This document shows, piece after piece, positions 14,245 to 25,100 of a stretch of DNA of 64,000 nt; position 1 is the first letter of the stretch; each line of letters begins with the position of its first letter. The notes below the pieces were generated by a model. It had not been told where the DNA came from, searched no databases, and saw only the letters and a program-made list of their open reading frames with translations. A program made the position numbers and the translations under genes. The DNA comes from Augochlora pura (taxonomy: Eukaryota; Arthropoda; Insecta; Hymenoptera; Halictidae), in the NCBI RefSeq assembly GCF_028453695.1, contig NC_135777.1:15241714-15305713 (forward strand), written 5' to 3'.

Positions 14245-14485
14245 GAGGAGAGATTGACAGCGTCGGCGAAATATTCCGAGGGATAAATGGTAATTTTTTT
14301 CGGGGCAGTTCAATTCTGGCCGCCGCGGCGGTGTCTGCTTTAATGGAAACGTGTATTATTGAACGTTGTTCGCCGCGATTTCGTCCGGATGTGCGGCGCT
14401 CGCAACCGGTGAAAGTGGATTGAGCAGTTCCGTGAAGAATCATTCGGTTTTCTATTTGATGACTCTCGCTAATCTGCGGTGATCT

Positions 14486-14735
14486 TTAACCCTTATCGAG
14501 TGTGACTCAATATAGATACGAACTCGAGTGTTCACCGATAGACTCTATACTAGCATCATTCTTGGCCCAAAATTACTGAATATGCAATGTCATTTAACTG
14601 GAACAATAATGACGAATAGAAAAGGAATACCTTTTATAATGAAATCACCAAAATTAAGGATTGGGCAAAATCTAAAATAAACGGTACCAAGCGGATAAGC
14701 GACTCGCGAAATCTGTGCGCACCGCAAAGGGTAAG
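14486..14735. mobile_element. Probable TTAA MITE, decayed (subfamily F)
   Basis: Starts TTAACCCTTATCGAGTGTGACTC and appears to end CGCAAAGGG followed by TAAG in place of TTAA. The termini are short and the right flank is degenerate, but the subterminal GAGTGTGACTC matches the element at 62342. About 250 bp, in the size range of its relatives. Confidence 0.45.
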
Positions 14736-17712
14736 ATTAAAGCTGGAGTTGTAAAGATGACGGGTTACAAGTTTTATGATTCATAAATATCGAAATTTTA
14801 AAGATATTGTTATACATGTTGCGACAGCAATACCGATAGACGATATACCTGACGACACGTTAGTAAGTCTGAAATATTTAGTGATTTTATGATTAGGATA
14901 TCTTGATATCTTCGACTTCGACAGACTTATCAAAGAAAGAAAAACCGAAGAATGACCGAAAAAATAGCCATTGACGACCAAATCTTTACAGTTTCCCACC
15001 CCTCCTCCTACTCCTATACACATACCCCCGTCTAATTAGAAAACGCAACAGTCCTCCAACAAGTTTCATTTCTAACCAATCCTATAACCATCGAGCAAAT
15101 AATAGATAGTGTAAATATTAGTGTAAATAAAATATAGATTAGTGTAAATAAAATATACTTGAAAGGATTCTGTGTCACTCATGCGTACGTGACATATGAA
15201 ATAAATTTGAAAACTAGTATAAATTAACTTAACCCTAAATTATTAACCCATTCGCGTGTCCCTCAATTAAAAGCAGCAATAAACTAAAAAATTCTGAAAT
15301 CAGTTGCAGAAAATAGAAAATAAATGAGAAAGAAATTGTTCCCCGCTGCTTTCGCAAAGCCCCCTGACCAATAGAAAAATCTCCTAAGTATTTACCATGC
15401 AGCAGCAACAAAAGCAGCCGGTTTAACAGATTAATTCCCGCGGATCGCACGATCGCCGACTTGCCCGCGGTTCGACGAGCCCGCCAATAACCGAGATCTG
15501 GCTCGGCGGACAAAGGAATAATTCACGGAGTCCGGAATTTTTGGCAGTGTTTTCCGGCCTCGACTTTCCATATTGAACGAGGCCGGTAAACGTCGCGGCA
15601 CCGCGACGCTTCCGTTGCCGAGATGAGATTCCACGGCCGGCGTAGGTTCGTGCGAGGAGAGGGGGTCGTCGAGGAGAAAACCAAGCGAGCGGGAAAGAAA
15701 AACGAAGGAGATGGTGGGGTTCGGGGTACCTGTTCGAGATTTCCCGCGGAAAGCTTGCGGAGGAGAGCCGGGGAGTATTGACGCGGCCCTCGCCGGTGTA
15801 GCTCTGAATTATTTACGAGCTTCCGCAGCGCGCGCGGCCATTTAATTCATACGGAAGGAACGATAATATCGCCGGGGGTGGGGGGGGTGGCTGGAGGAAC
15901 GCATCGGCGAGCACGGGGCCATTGTCGCGGCTCGGGACGTGCCCCTCAAAAGGACAATTTTTCTGGCCGCTTTGCAATTCGTCGGACCCCGGGAAAGGAA
16001 GACGAATGCGCCTCCGCCGCTGTTGGTCGCATCGCTTTGAAAGAAACTTTTCGGGGATTCGGTCGGACACCGAGTTTCTCTTTCTCTCTGCGGGCGCAGC
16101 AGCTTCCTTCTTAGCCTGCCGTTGTTATTTCAATTGCGCCGCCACTCTACCTGTCATCGCAGTGTCAGCCGGGCCGCACTGAAAAGAGCAAAACGGCGAC
16201 TCGGTGTTTCCTGGCTCTTGCGCCCATTCAAGGGCAGATAACCGTGAGAGGGATCGAAGTCTCTGGGGGCTGGCCGTGTCTCTGTGGCTTCTGCCTCCCT
16301 CCCCCCACCCCTCTCTCTCTCTCTTTTCTTCTTTCTCTCGCTCTCCGGTTACGCCGTCTCTCCGCCGGGGCCTGTCTTCGTTCGACTCCGGATCGTTTTC
16401 CTCCTTTTCTTCCATTCTACCCGTGAATCCGCAAAACGGGCCGCGCCGGCCTATCATAACATCTTCGCTTTCAACGGTAACAATGACGGCGTAACGAGAC
16501 GTGCGATGGGACGCCGGCCCATCCGACCCCCATCGTACCCCAGGGGAAACGGGGCGGGCACGGCGAATCGTGAAATTCACCGGGAAAAAGCCGAGTTCTT
16601 GAACGTTATGCAATAGCGATTACAGGCTCCTTTTGTATCGACGCTTAGAAGCCCCGGCCGCCCCTGTCCCGGATATTAAAGCGCCGTTACCGTGCGTTCG
16701 CCTTAATGCGATGTAATGGACGCCGGGGAAAATATAAATTAACAAGCGGCAAAGAGAGAACGCCGAGCGAAAACCGCCTTCGGTGGATTCTAATCCCTGT
16801 GCGCGTTGCAATCTCTGCACGCTGCACGGTAATTGAATGCACCGCTGTTCGGGTAATCTATTTTTATCAAGTAATTGAGACGTTGCCTTGCATTATTGTT
16901 TAGAGCGAGTCGAGTCGCGTGTTTCCTAGGATGCGTTAATAAAAGCACAATTACGCCGATGTAACATCAAGCCCATCGCCGAAAGAACTTTGCGAACGAT
17001 CTAATATTTCACCTCGTTACAGCACGAAATTGCCGAATAATTTATGCATGCAATTAACTTGTTTATTGCGTACTCGATGCATGCAACCGCGGATCGAAAC
17101 ACGCGGAGAAGTTAAACATTTATCCATTGATTATTATTATTATAATTAGCCTTCTGAGAGGCGTTTTGTTTTGTATTCCCCTGGGTAAGTGTTAATCAAG
17201 CGCAGGAAACTTCAAGTGGAAAATAAACGTGTTTACTGGGTCGGTGTAATAACGATTGTGATTTTTGATGCTGCCAATAGCGGACTATTGGATTATAATT
17301 ATGACGAGATCAAGATCGAGAGCACTTGTGGGAGTTCACACAATATTTGGTTTTGTTTGTAATGATCAGTGGACAAGCCATTTCCCGCGAGACGAACAAA
17401 CTAATAGTGTTCGAGTGACATCGCACGTTGTAACTTGAATGGTACATGTTTCAAACATTTGATAAATAGATTAATGGAATTGTGTACGAAATATGAATCG
17501 CGTAATTTTGTTTTTGAAAGAATTTGTAAAATTCGTGAAACAATAAAATCATCCTCAACAGATTGAATTTTAAGAGTTTGATGACGATTCTCACATAACT
17601 ACATTAAAGAATAATGAATTAACATTTGAAGGCTTCCAAATGAATTCTTCAATGAAAATTCTACTTGCAGTCCAACAAGTCTGTCGAGTCTGACTCACCG
17701 AAAGGCAAGAGG

Positions 17713-17953
17713 TTAACCTCTTAGGCACGGCTGGATTTAGTGCAAATTAAATTTTTCATAACTAAATTACCATTTTTCTTAATACATATATTTTTTGATA
17801 CAGCTATATACAGTTTTATATATAGTATTAGTATATCGTACATAGGTATACTTTCACTTTAATCGTTTACTTTAATAACTAATAATATAATTGAGTGAAA
17901 CATAAAATATCCGCGAAAGCCACTATAATGGCGCGTCGTGCCTAAAAGGTTAA
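17713..17953. mobile_element. TTAA-flanked MITE, subfamily E
   Basis: A 241-bp element with intact TTAA at both ends. Left end CCTCTTAGGCACGGC; right end, reverse-complemented, CCTTTTAGGCACGAC. On the left it directly abuts sequence ending GAGTCTGACTCACCGAAAGGCAAGAGG, which resembles the 3' end of another TTAA element; the two would share one TTAA. Confidence 0.78.
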
Positions 17954-18226
17954 ATAACCCATCTTTAAGGAGTCGTCAAATTTCTTAGACAAATAGTGCA
18001 TTAATTAAAAAGGCCATTACCAGGTTTTCGCTGAATAAAGTGTTACAAAAACCAGCACAACCGAACATCCAGCACACACAACCCCTAAGGGAAGTTTCGG
18101 ATAACGCGGGGCTGATCTTCGTTTTATTAACGACCGTTAGCAGGGCGATTCTTCTTACTCAGCTCGACACGAATTTAAATGGAAATTACATCTAGGATTC
18201 GCGACGGATTCGCCAGGCGACGGCCG

Positions 18227-18273
18227 CCCTCTCTTTCTCTCTTTCTCCCTCTCTCTCTCTCTCTTTCTCTCTT
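18227..18273. repeat. CT-rich polypyrimidine tract
   Basis: Mixed CTCTTT/CTCTCT tract of about 47 bp, located about 60 bp before the paired kB-like palindromes. Confidence 0.85.
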
Positions 18274-18319
18274 ATGGCCGGTGCTTGAACCGTAATAACG
18301 CTCGCCGCGGTGTCGTGCC

Positions 18320-18363
18320 TCTCCGACACCAGGGATATCCCGGTCCGACATCGGGGATATCCC
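18320..18363. promoter_or_regulatory. Two perfect NF-kB-like palindromes, 22 bp apart
   Basis: GGGATATCCC occurs at 18332-18341 and again at 18354-18363 within a 22-bp direct duplication (CCGACACCAGGGATATCCCG / CCGACATCGGGGATATCCCG). Each 10-mer is a perfect palindrome and fits the insect kB consensus GGGRNWYYCC used by Dorsal, Dif and Relish. The 22-bp period is about two helical turns. Binding is inferred, not shown. Confidence 0.4.
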
Positions 18364-19174
18364 GCTTTTGTATCGGGAAAAGTGTAACCAGACGTGGCTA
18401 ATTCGAAACGTCGCGCGTCGTGTCGGCCCGAGGAAAATTATTCCGCCAACGCAGCGCGGAGTGGAACGGAGCAGAGAGCGGAGCAGAGAGCGTAGCTGAA
18501 CAGCGGCGGAATGTTTTCGTTTCATAAATAAAACGGCGCGCAGAGGGTATCAGAGCCACCGCGCCCACGATAGACCGTGGCGAGTTTACACTCATAACAT
18601 CATGAAAGTTTGCGCCCGGTGGCCGCGCTAAGGTCAGTCTGTTATTTCCGGTGGTCGCGTTGCTCTTTCCCGCGGTCCCGTTTCCTTCGGCTCCTCCGAC
18701 GCCCACCCCTCTCTCTCTCTCTCCTTCTCAAAACCCCATTAAATAAACCGTGTTTCGTTTCGCGACATCCGATAGCGATCGGATCGACGACGATCTGGAG
18801 ATTCAGCTCGAAAGTTCGAGTCTCCGGCCCCCCTAACTGCTCGGGTTTACGGCGCACCCCAATTTCTTTCTACGGATCGGAACTCTTCGATGGCTTCTTC
18901 GAAATGAAACGCTTCGGGCAATTTACTGCGGCAAAACAAGCCGTGCCGTGAACATTTTGTTTGTTATCGATGCCGTGACGTTGATGCTTCTTTGGGAAAT
19001 TCATCGGGCGAGGCGCGCACGTTAACGCTAAACCTACCGAAAGATAGAGGCGACGAGTATTGCTTTCTGAGAATTGTAAGACACGTTTCGTACGAGAAAC
19101 TATCATTGCGACAATTTTAGAACCAAGAATGTGAAATCGGTGTGGATAAGATATGTTAGGCAATGATTTGAGGA

Positions 19175-19625
19175 TTTTGTAATTTAAATTTTTATTAAAA
19201 GATCTATTAACCCTTTGCACTCGAAGCCGTTTTATCTCGAAATACAGTATAGTTTCTCATTGCAACGACTTCTTGTATGAAATTGAGTCATGTGACTCGC
19301 ACAGTAGTTGTACTTTAAACAGTTTTTAAACGTTAACAAATACGGTAATTTAAAGATTATTTTGGAAAACGATAGAACAATATTTGATGGTGCCTTATAG
19401 TCACCACTCGAATGAAAAGGGTTAATATTTAAATTTCTTCGACGTAATTGATTAAAGTATAAATTTCTTCTAAAAAGACTATTAAAACTTAAATTTTTAT
19501 TAAAATCTCTATTAAAATTTAAATTTCTATTAAAAGATCTATTAAAATTTAAATTTTTATTAAAAGATTTATTACAGTTTAAATTTATATTAAAAATTTA
19601 TACCAATTTAGATCTCTATTAACAA
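19175..19625. repeat. AT-rich minisatellite of about 30-bp units, split by a MITE
   Basis: Diverged tandem units of the form CTATTAAAATTTAAATTT followed by TTATTAAAAGAT recur from about 19426 to 19620; one unit is also seen at about 19178-19208. The 219-bp element at 19207-19425 interrupts the array. Unit length varies by a few bases. Confidence 0.75.
19207..19425. mobile_element. TTAA-flanked MITE, subfamily B copy 1, inserted in a minisatellite
   Basis: A 219-bp element flanked by TTAA. Left end CCCTTTGCACTCGAAG; right end, reverse-complemented, CCCTTTTCATTCGAGTG. The sequence on both sides belongs to the same AT-rich tandem array (ATTTAAATTT...TTAAAAGATCTATTAA), so the insertion disrupted a pre-existing array at a TTAA. 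Confidence 0.78.
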
Positions 19626-20282
19626 ATATTTTGACCGGAATGTCAAGGTTTAACGTCAAGAATGCTCAAAGATCGATGCATCGTCTGTGAATTTTCAATT
19701 TCGCTTGGATATAATGATGTTTGTCGTTATATAGAATTTTTATTTCAATTTTTATGGTAATATGTTTAATGTCGCGCGACTTTTGCGTGCTCCGCGAGAG
19801 CACCATCCGTTTTTCATGGCAGAGACAAATGTCATCAGCCCGTATTAAAAGCTTTTCGTTTGAAATCATGAGCAGAGATTTCGCTTATGTTGTTTCAATT
19901 TATTTAATTGGCTCGTTTAAACACTGTGGAGACATTCGCCGAATGTGCCACGCAAGCTATTCTAGTAACAATAATAATACCATTTTATATGTATTAAAAT
20001 AAATCCAGACAGTAAAAGAAATATAATAAATTTATAATCACGCGCAGCTTTTCTCTTTATAGAACAATATTGTTGGTTTTGAAAAGCCTCGTTTTGAAAA
20101 GCTTCATTATGAAAAATACAAACACTCATTAATTATTGTTTATGGATACTTTGACCGGACACTACCATTTCATCTCCCGCGCTGCTAAGTCATTTTTATC
20201 GAAAGATATACATTATGACATCAACCTTTTTAAATAATACGAAATGATGGAAACTTTGCCCAAATTCAGATTCGAGTTTTAT

Positions 20283-20528
20283 TTAAACCTTTCCACTCGA
20301 AGCTATTTTAACTATAATTCTAAAATAACTATTCTGCCATATCATTTCCATTTTATATTACAAGAGGTATTTTATTCATACGAAAATGAATCTTGTAGCT
20401 CATGCAACAAGAGTTATAATTTCAAAAATTTTTGAAATCTAATCTATCATAATATAAAAATTATTTTGGAACGTTCTATAACAATTTTAGTAGTACCTCA
20501 GAGTCGCCATTCGAGTGGAAAGGGTTCA
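20283..20528. mobile_element. TTAA-flanked MITE, subfamily B copy 2
   Basis: A 246-bp element whose ends CCTTTCCACTCGAA and TTCGAGTGGAAAGGG are perfect inverted repeats over 14 bp. The left TTAA is intact, followed by one extra A; the right one has decayed to TTCA. The interior shares the segment near GTAGCTCATGCAAC and TTTTGGAACG with the B-type sequence inside 11794-12246. Confidence 0.75.
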
Positions 20529-20877
20529 TATAGACGTTCGATAGTGATTCCGAAACGTGCCATAAGCGCGGAAAAATTCGCAGACCTCTCGCAGCATCGG
20601 ACAAACTGGTTTCATTTCGTGCAGCACTTTTAGGGTTGCTGGTGTGACGGTGATCGTGTTAAAGTGGGGGGAGGGGGGCAGGTTGACCATCGGAGGCGCC
20701 GCCTTATGCATCGTATCGATTTATATATAGTTCCTAGCATGAATCCACGAAAATTCTCGTTCCCTTCTGGTGACTCATATCCGATCCTTTGCGTCCCATC
20801 GAACGACACGCGAGGGGAAAAGCGCAGCGAAATGGGGCTCCCTGGAATGGTTTGCAAGGACACTAGGTGCCCGGAGA

Positions 20878-20892
20878 GGGGGGGGGGGGGGG
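20878..20892. repeat. Poly-G run of 15
   Basis: Fifteen G residues, followed within about 15 bp by an eleven-base A run (20907-20917). Likely length-polymorphic. Confidence 0.85.
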
Positions 20893-21607
20893 AAGGGTGG
20901 CAGTAGAAAAAAAAAAACGTGTAATCAACGTAACCATATTTTACGGAGGCTGTATACGCGCCGAGCATATTACAGCCCGACACTAGGATAAAAATACAAG
21001 GGACGTCGGAGTGAAAAATTTCGCCGGAGTGAAAACGGCGGGAAGAACGATCTAATGTAATATTTTTCCTCAGCGCGGATAAACATTCCTGCAATTCCCC
21101 GTGGGACCGCAACGATGAACACGTTCACTGCCGAGCCGCGAGAAACTTCGTGGAATCGAAGTAATTTAGTTGACATAACCGAAAATACCGAGATCTAACT
21201 CTTTCAACACTTTACCGACCGGTAGTCTACGAATCGGCCTTTTACCAATCATTTATTACCTATTATTTAAGTGAAAATGTTCGTTTGCACTAGCGTACAA
21301 GTTTCCATATTATTAAATATTTTTTGAAATGTTAGATGTCTAATATTTAATTTTTAAAATTCAATGTTAATGTAAAATGTGAAGTATAAAAATGTTAGTA
21401 GCTTTAGTTACCTTATAGTAACAGAATCCGAATAATAGAGATATAATACCTTCGCAAAGTTTCATTTAACATTTATATGAGAAAAAGAAAATGTAAGTAA
21501 TATGATATAATATTATAATAATTCATGCGCGAAGGTCTAAGTCGAAATAAAATAAAATAAATTTAACATCATCCGAATGTCCATGTTCCCTAAAAACGAG
21601 CTTCTAT

Positions 21608-21851
21608 TTAACCCTTTGCCGTTCCGGAGCCCGAGTAGAATTTTATATCTAACCAAAGGAAAAGAATAATAAAAGGGAAACTACAAGAGTTATAATTAAA
21701 GTTATTTCGTTATCCGAGTCTCAAACAAGATTTCCATAAAATAATCTGATCACAATAATGTTCAGTTTTTCAACCGCGCAATACAAATTCCAATATATTG
21801 ATTGGAATAAAGCAAGAGCGTTTTCGAGCGTACGGTACAGCAAAGAGTTAA
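21608..21851. mobile_element. TTAA-flanked MITE, subfamily G
   Basis: A 244-bp element from TTAACCCTTTGCCGTTCCGG to CGGTACAGCAAAGAGTTAA. The ends are imperfect inverted repeats (CCCTTTGCCGTTCC against CTCTTTGCTGTACC). The interior is AT-rich with no reading frame. Confidence 0.65.
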
Positions 21852-22100
21852 GTCATCAGAATTTCCACGAACGAACAGCCAAGAGAAGTCACGGGCCAAA
21901 TTAGGGGATGTGCGACGAAAGATCTCCGAATTGGAAAGAATCGAAGATGGTAGAATCGAGGGTGATATGAAATTTTCGTGGCGCGCACGGCCCCCTTGCC
22001 TATGGAAATGAAGAGGAACGGCGCGCTGGAGCTAATAAAACCTGGAAAAAAAGGTAAAGGAGATGAAAGAGAGAAAGCACGGAAGAAAGAGTAAGAGAGG

Positions 22101-22126
<26 letters not shown>
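22101..22126. repeat. (GA)13 microsatellite
   Basis: Thirteen perfect GA units inside a longer purine-rich stretch of about 22045-22135. Confidence 0.88.
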
Positions 22127-22131
<5 letters not shown>

Positions 22132-25100
22132 TGGAGTTTGATAAGATAAGGAGCACGAAGCGCGTATTAAAAGTGGAAGTAGCTCTTAAGGAAGACGCAA
22201 GAAGCGGTCTGATGACGAAGTTAGCCGACGCGGGCGGCCGGGACGGGAATCGTCGAGCGCTAAAGCGAAGAGACGCTTTCCAAATTGACCAAACACGCCA
22301 CCGAGATAAGTCTGTTAACGACTTTACCGGGAAGAGCCGGGGCCGGCTGTGTTCTTGCTCGCGGTGCCGACGGGGTGCAGGGAAAACCCGACTGGAAAAA
22401 AAAGCGACGGCGAGTTGCCGGGAGTCGTGTACAAGATCGTAGCTAAAAGCGCCATAAAAATTCTCGCTTGCACAAACATTGCGCGATGCAGGTGCTCGCG
22501 CGGCGTGTATGCCGGCAGTGTCCGATAAGATTAGTAGAATCTTCTAAGAACGCGCGCTGCCGGCCCCTCGTCTCCCCCCTCTCCCCCTCCGCCCTCCTCG
22601 TCGTAAAATCGCGATGTGGGCTGGCCGCGTCGCGAACGAAAAGCGTTATTACTTCATAAGAGCGATCCGCCGTGCCGGTCGTTTCATTAGCGATTCGATG
22701 CGCGACAGGAAACTACGATCTCGCTAATGAGGGTGAAACACGAAGGCCAGCCTGATAACGAGTAGCAAATATTGGCGTTTACACGGCTGCCCATTCCTAT
22801 TTTCCTTTGTTCTAATGAAGCCCGGCTTTTAGAAACTCCTCCGAGCTCCTGCCGCGATAATTGGCGCGAAATCACACGACACACGCATCGGTTTAACGTG
22901 TTCATTCTGTGAGAAACCATTTGCGTTTCGATCGATTTCCGATCGGGCAGATCTTTCACGGTATTGATGAAGTTTGACGAAGGGATTAACGATGTCAGAC
23001 GAATTAAGATTTGTGAAAAATTTTTTCCAAGAAAGATAGTGGAACCGGTTGTTTATAAATGCTTTTCTTCTAAAAAATTAACAAAATAAAGGAATAAAAA
23101 AATTAGTATGTCCCATTTGATAAATATTAAGTTTTCACAGTGAACGACTCCATCATATTAGACTACATTCTTCGGCGCTTATTCATTCTCACACCGTCTG
23201 CACACACTTGTAATTAAAGGGTTAAGGATATACTTACAGCGTAAGAGTAAAGAATTGTCGGAAATAATAAGGAAATCGTGTTACGTTAAATTAGAGTTTT
23301 ATTATTCTTCAGCCTCACAGCCATGAAAAAGGACTTGGTTCACGGAATACAATGTCTTATGTCTACGACTAAATTATAGTATTTTACAGCAGTGATATAC
23401 AACTTACCCATCCCGTTATTATATACAAATTAACATGAGATTACAGTATCTGTCTTTGTAAACTTGCAACCTCTTCTGCAATGGGGATCACGAGGTTAAG
23501 CCCGGGTTTACCTAAATTACTCTACGCAATCACAAACCATCCAGACGGACAAGATAGGCGACCGTGCATATTACGTTTACGTCGCAATGCAAGCGATGCT
23601 ATCAGCCGAATATAATCATAATATTACAATATCATTGTTCATCTGTTACAACTTTTGACAATGGAAATGGACAGTAGCAGCGCACGGAGCTTATTCTTTG
23701 CATTTCCCCACTGCAGAATGCTCGAACCTTATTTATTTATGATAACGAATAATAATCGAACGTCGTCGCACTATTGCAGCTTGCAAGCTTACGAAACAGA
23801 TTATTCCAACCCTTATACGCTCCTCGGGAAAACATTCACCCATTCTACGTTACAAAATATTTCTAAATTCCCCGCGATTGTGCTGCAACTTGATACATTT
23901 ATTTAGAATATGAGATTATGAATAAAGCACAATCGGTCGAGTGAAACTGTACAACAGAAGCGAATGAGAACTATGGAGGGAACAATTGTGCAGATATCGG
24001 GTTGTCCGGAAGTTCGTTCAACAATCATTCCAACGATCACCTTGCTCGAAACGACGCAACATCGGCTGTGCAACATTTTCGATGAAAACGAGCGGGTCAA
24101 TAATTATTCGTGCGATCACGAACTCTGCGTACAACCGAATATCTTCGAGGAGCGTACAAGGGTCCAATTTACGAAGTAACAATTACAGATCCTATCTTAG
24201 TCGCTATTTCCGAGGACATAATCCCTCGAATATATACAAAACGAACGGGGGATGCGAGTCGTCGAGCGCGCCGTAGGTAACAGCGACGGCGGTTCAGTCG
24301 GTCGGGACAATGCTCGTTAATTCGTCGGGTGATCAATGGAGTCGGCATTAAAACGAATCCTCGGCCGGAAGTCCTCGAGCGTCCTAGACAGTCGGTGCGC
24401 GGCGCGCGCGCTCCCAGAAATTTCATAACAGTCGTTAGCCCGGTGGCACAGATTTCTACACGTACGCGGAAGCCGAGCGCGTCCTCCGCGATTTACCAGC
24501 CAAAGTAGAATCGGCGACTGGCGCTCGAGATCGTCGCTCGTTATTCATCCATTCATTCGAGCCTCACGATTCACCTGGCGGGCGTTACGCTCGGCGAGCC
24601 GCGGGGACGGGGACGGGTGCCGGGGGGGCGGGGGGCGGGGCGGCCTCTCTTTCGCCGGCGTCGAAAGGGGAGCGGATATCTGTACGCGTTTTACTTTCGC
24701 GATCTGCCGCTCGGTCGAAACGTCAAGAGCCCGGGAGAGAGGTTCACGCCCGAGCAGAGACACGCCGGAAGAGAAGAGAGAGAGAGGGAGCGCCGAGCGG
24801 TGCTCGGGGAGCGGGAAAGCAGAGACCGGGGGCGGAGATTCTAAAGGAACCGGGAAAACCCGGGGAAAGGGGCTCGGGCTCGCTTCGTTTCCCGTTCCTC
24901 GGGTTATCAATTCTCGCGAAAGGATATTGCGTTTTGTGGCGGAACATAATGGAACGTTCGTTAAACTAAATGATTTTAAAAACATCCACCCCGATACTCG
25001 GTTTCCGCGATCTCTGGGTCTCTGGGTCGCTGGGTATCTTTGCCTTTATTCCGAGAAACCTTTCTCGTTTAACGGCACGGACGACGTAGTCAGGATCATT

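Larger units (their letters stand above)
12529..18226. other. Non-coding, with two GC islands and two MITEs
   Basis: GC islands at about 13250-14440 and 15420-16950 contain long overlapping frames on both strands without protein-like composition. The AT-rich parts contain the TTAA elements at 14486 and 17713. A three-fold GATCTCGC-type repeat lies near 13513-13539. No RNA gene was recognised. Confidence 0.5.

Noticed and set aside
21200..21545. Possible further TTAA-type element starting CAACACTTTACCGACCGG
   Set aside because: The start is TCAA, not TTAA, and no opposite terminus could be identified.
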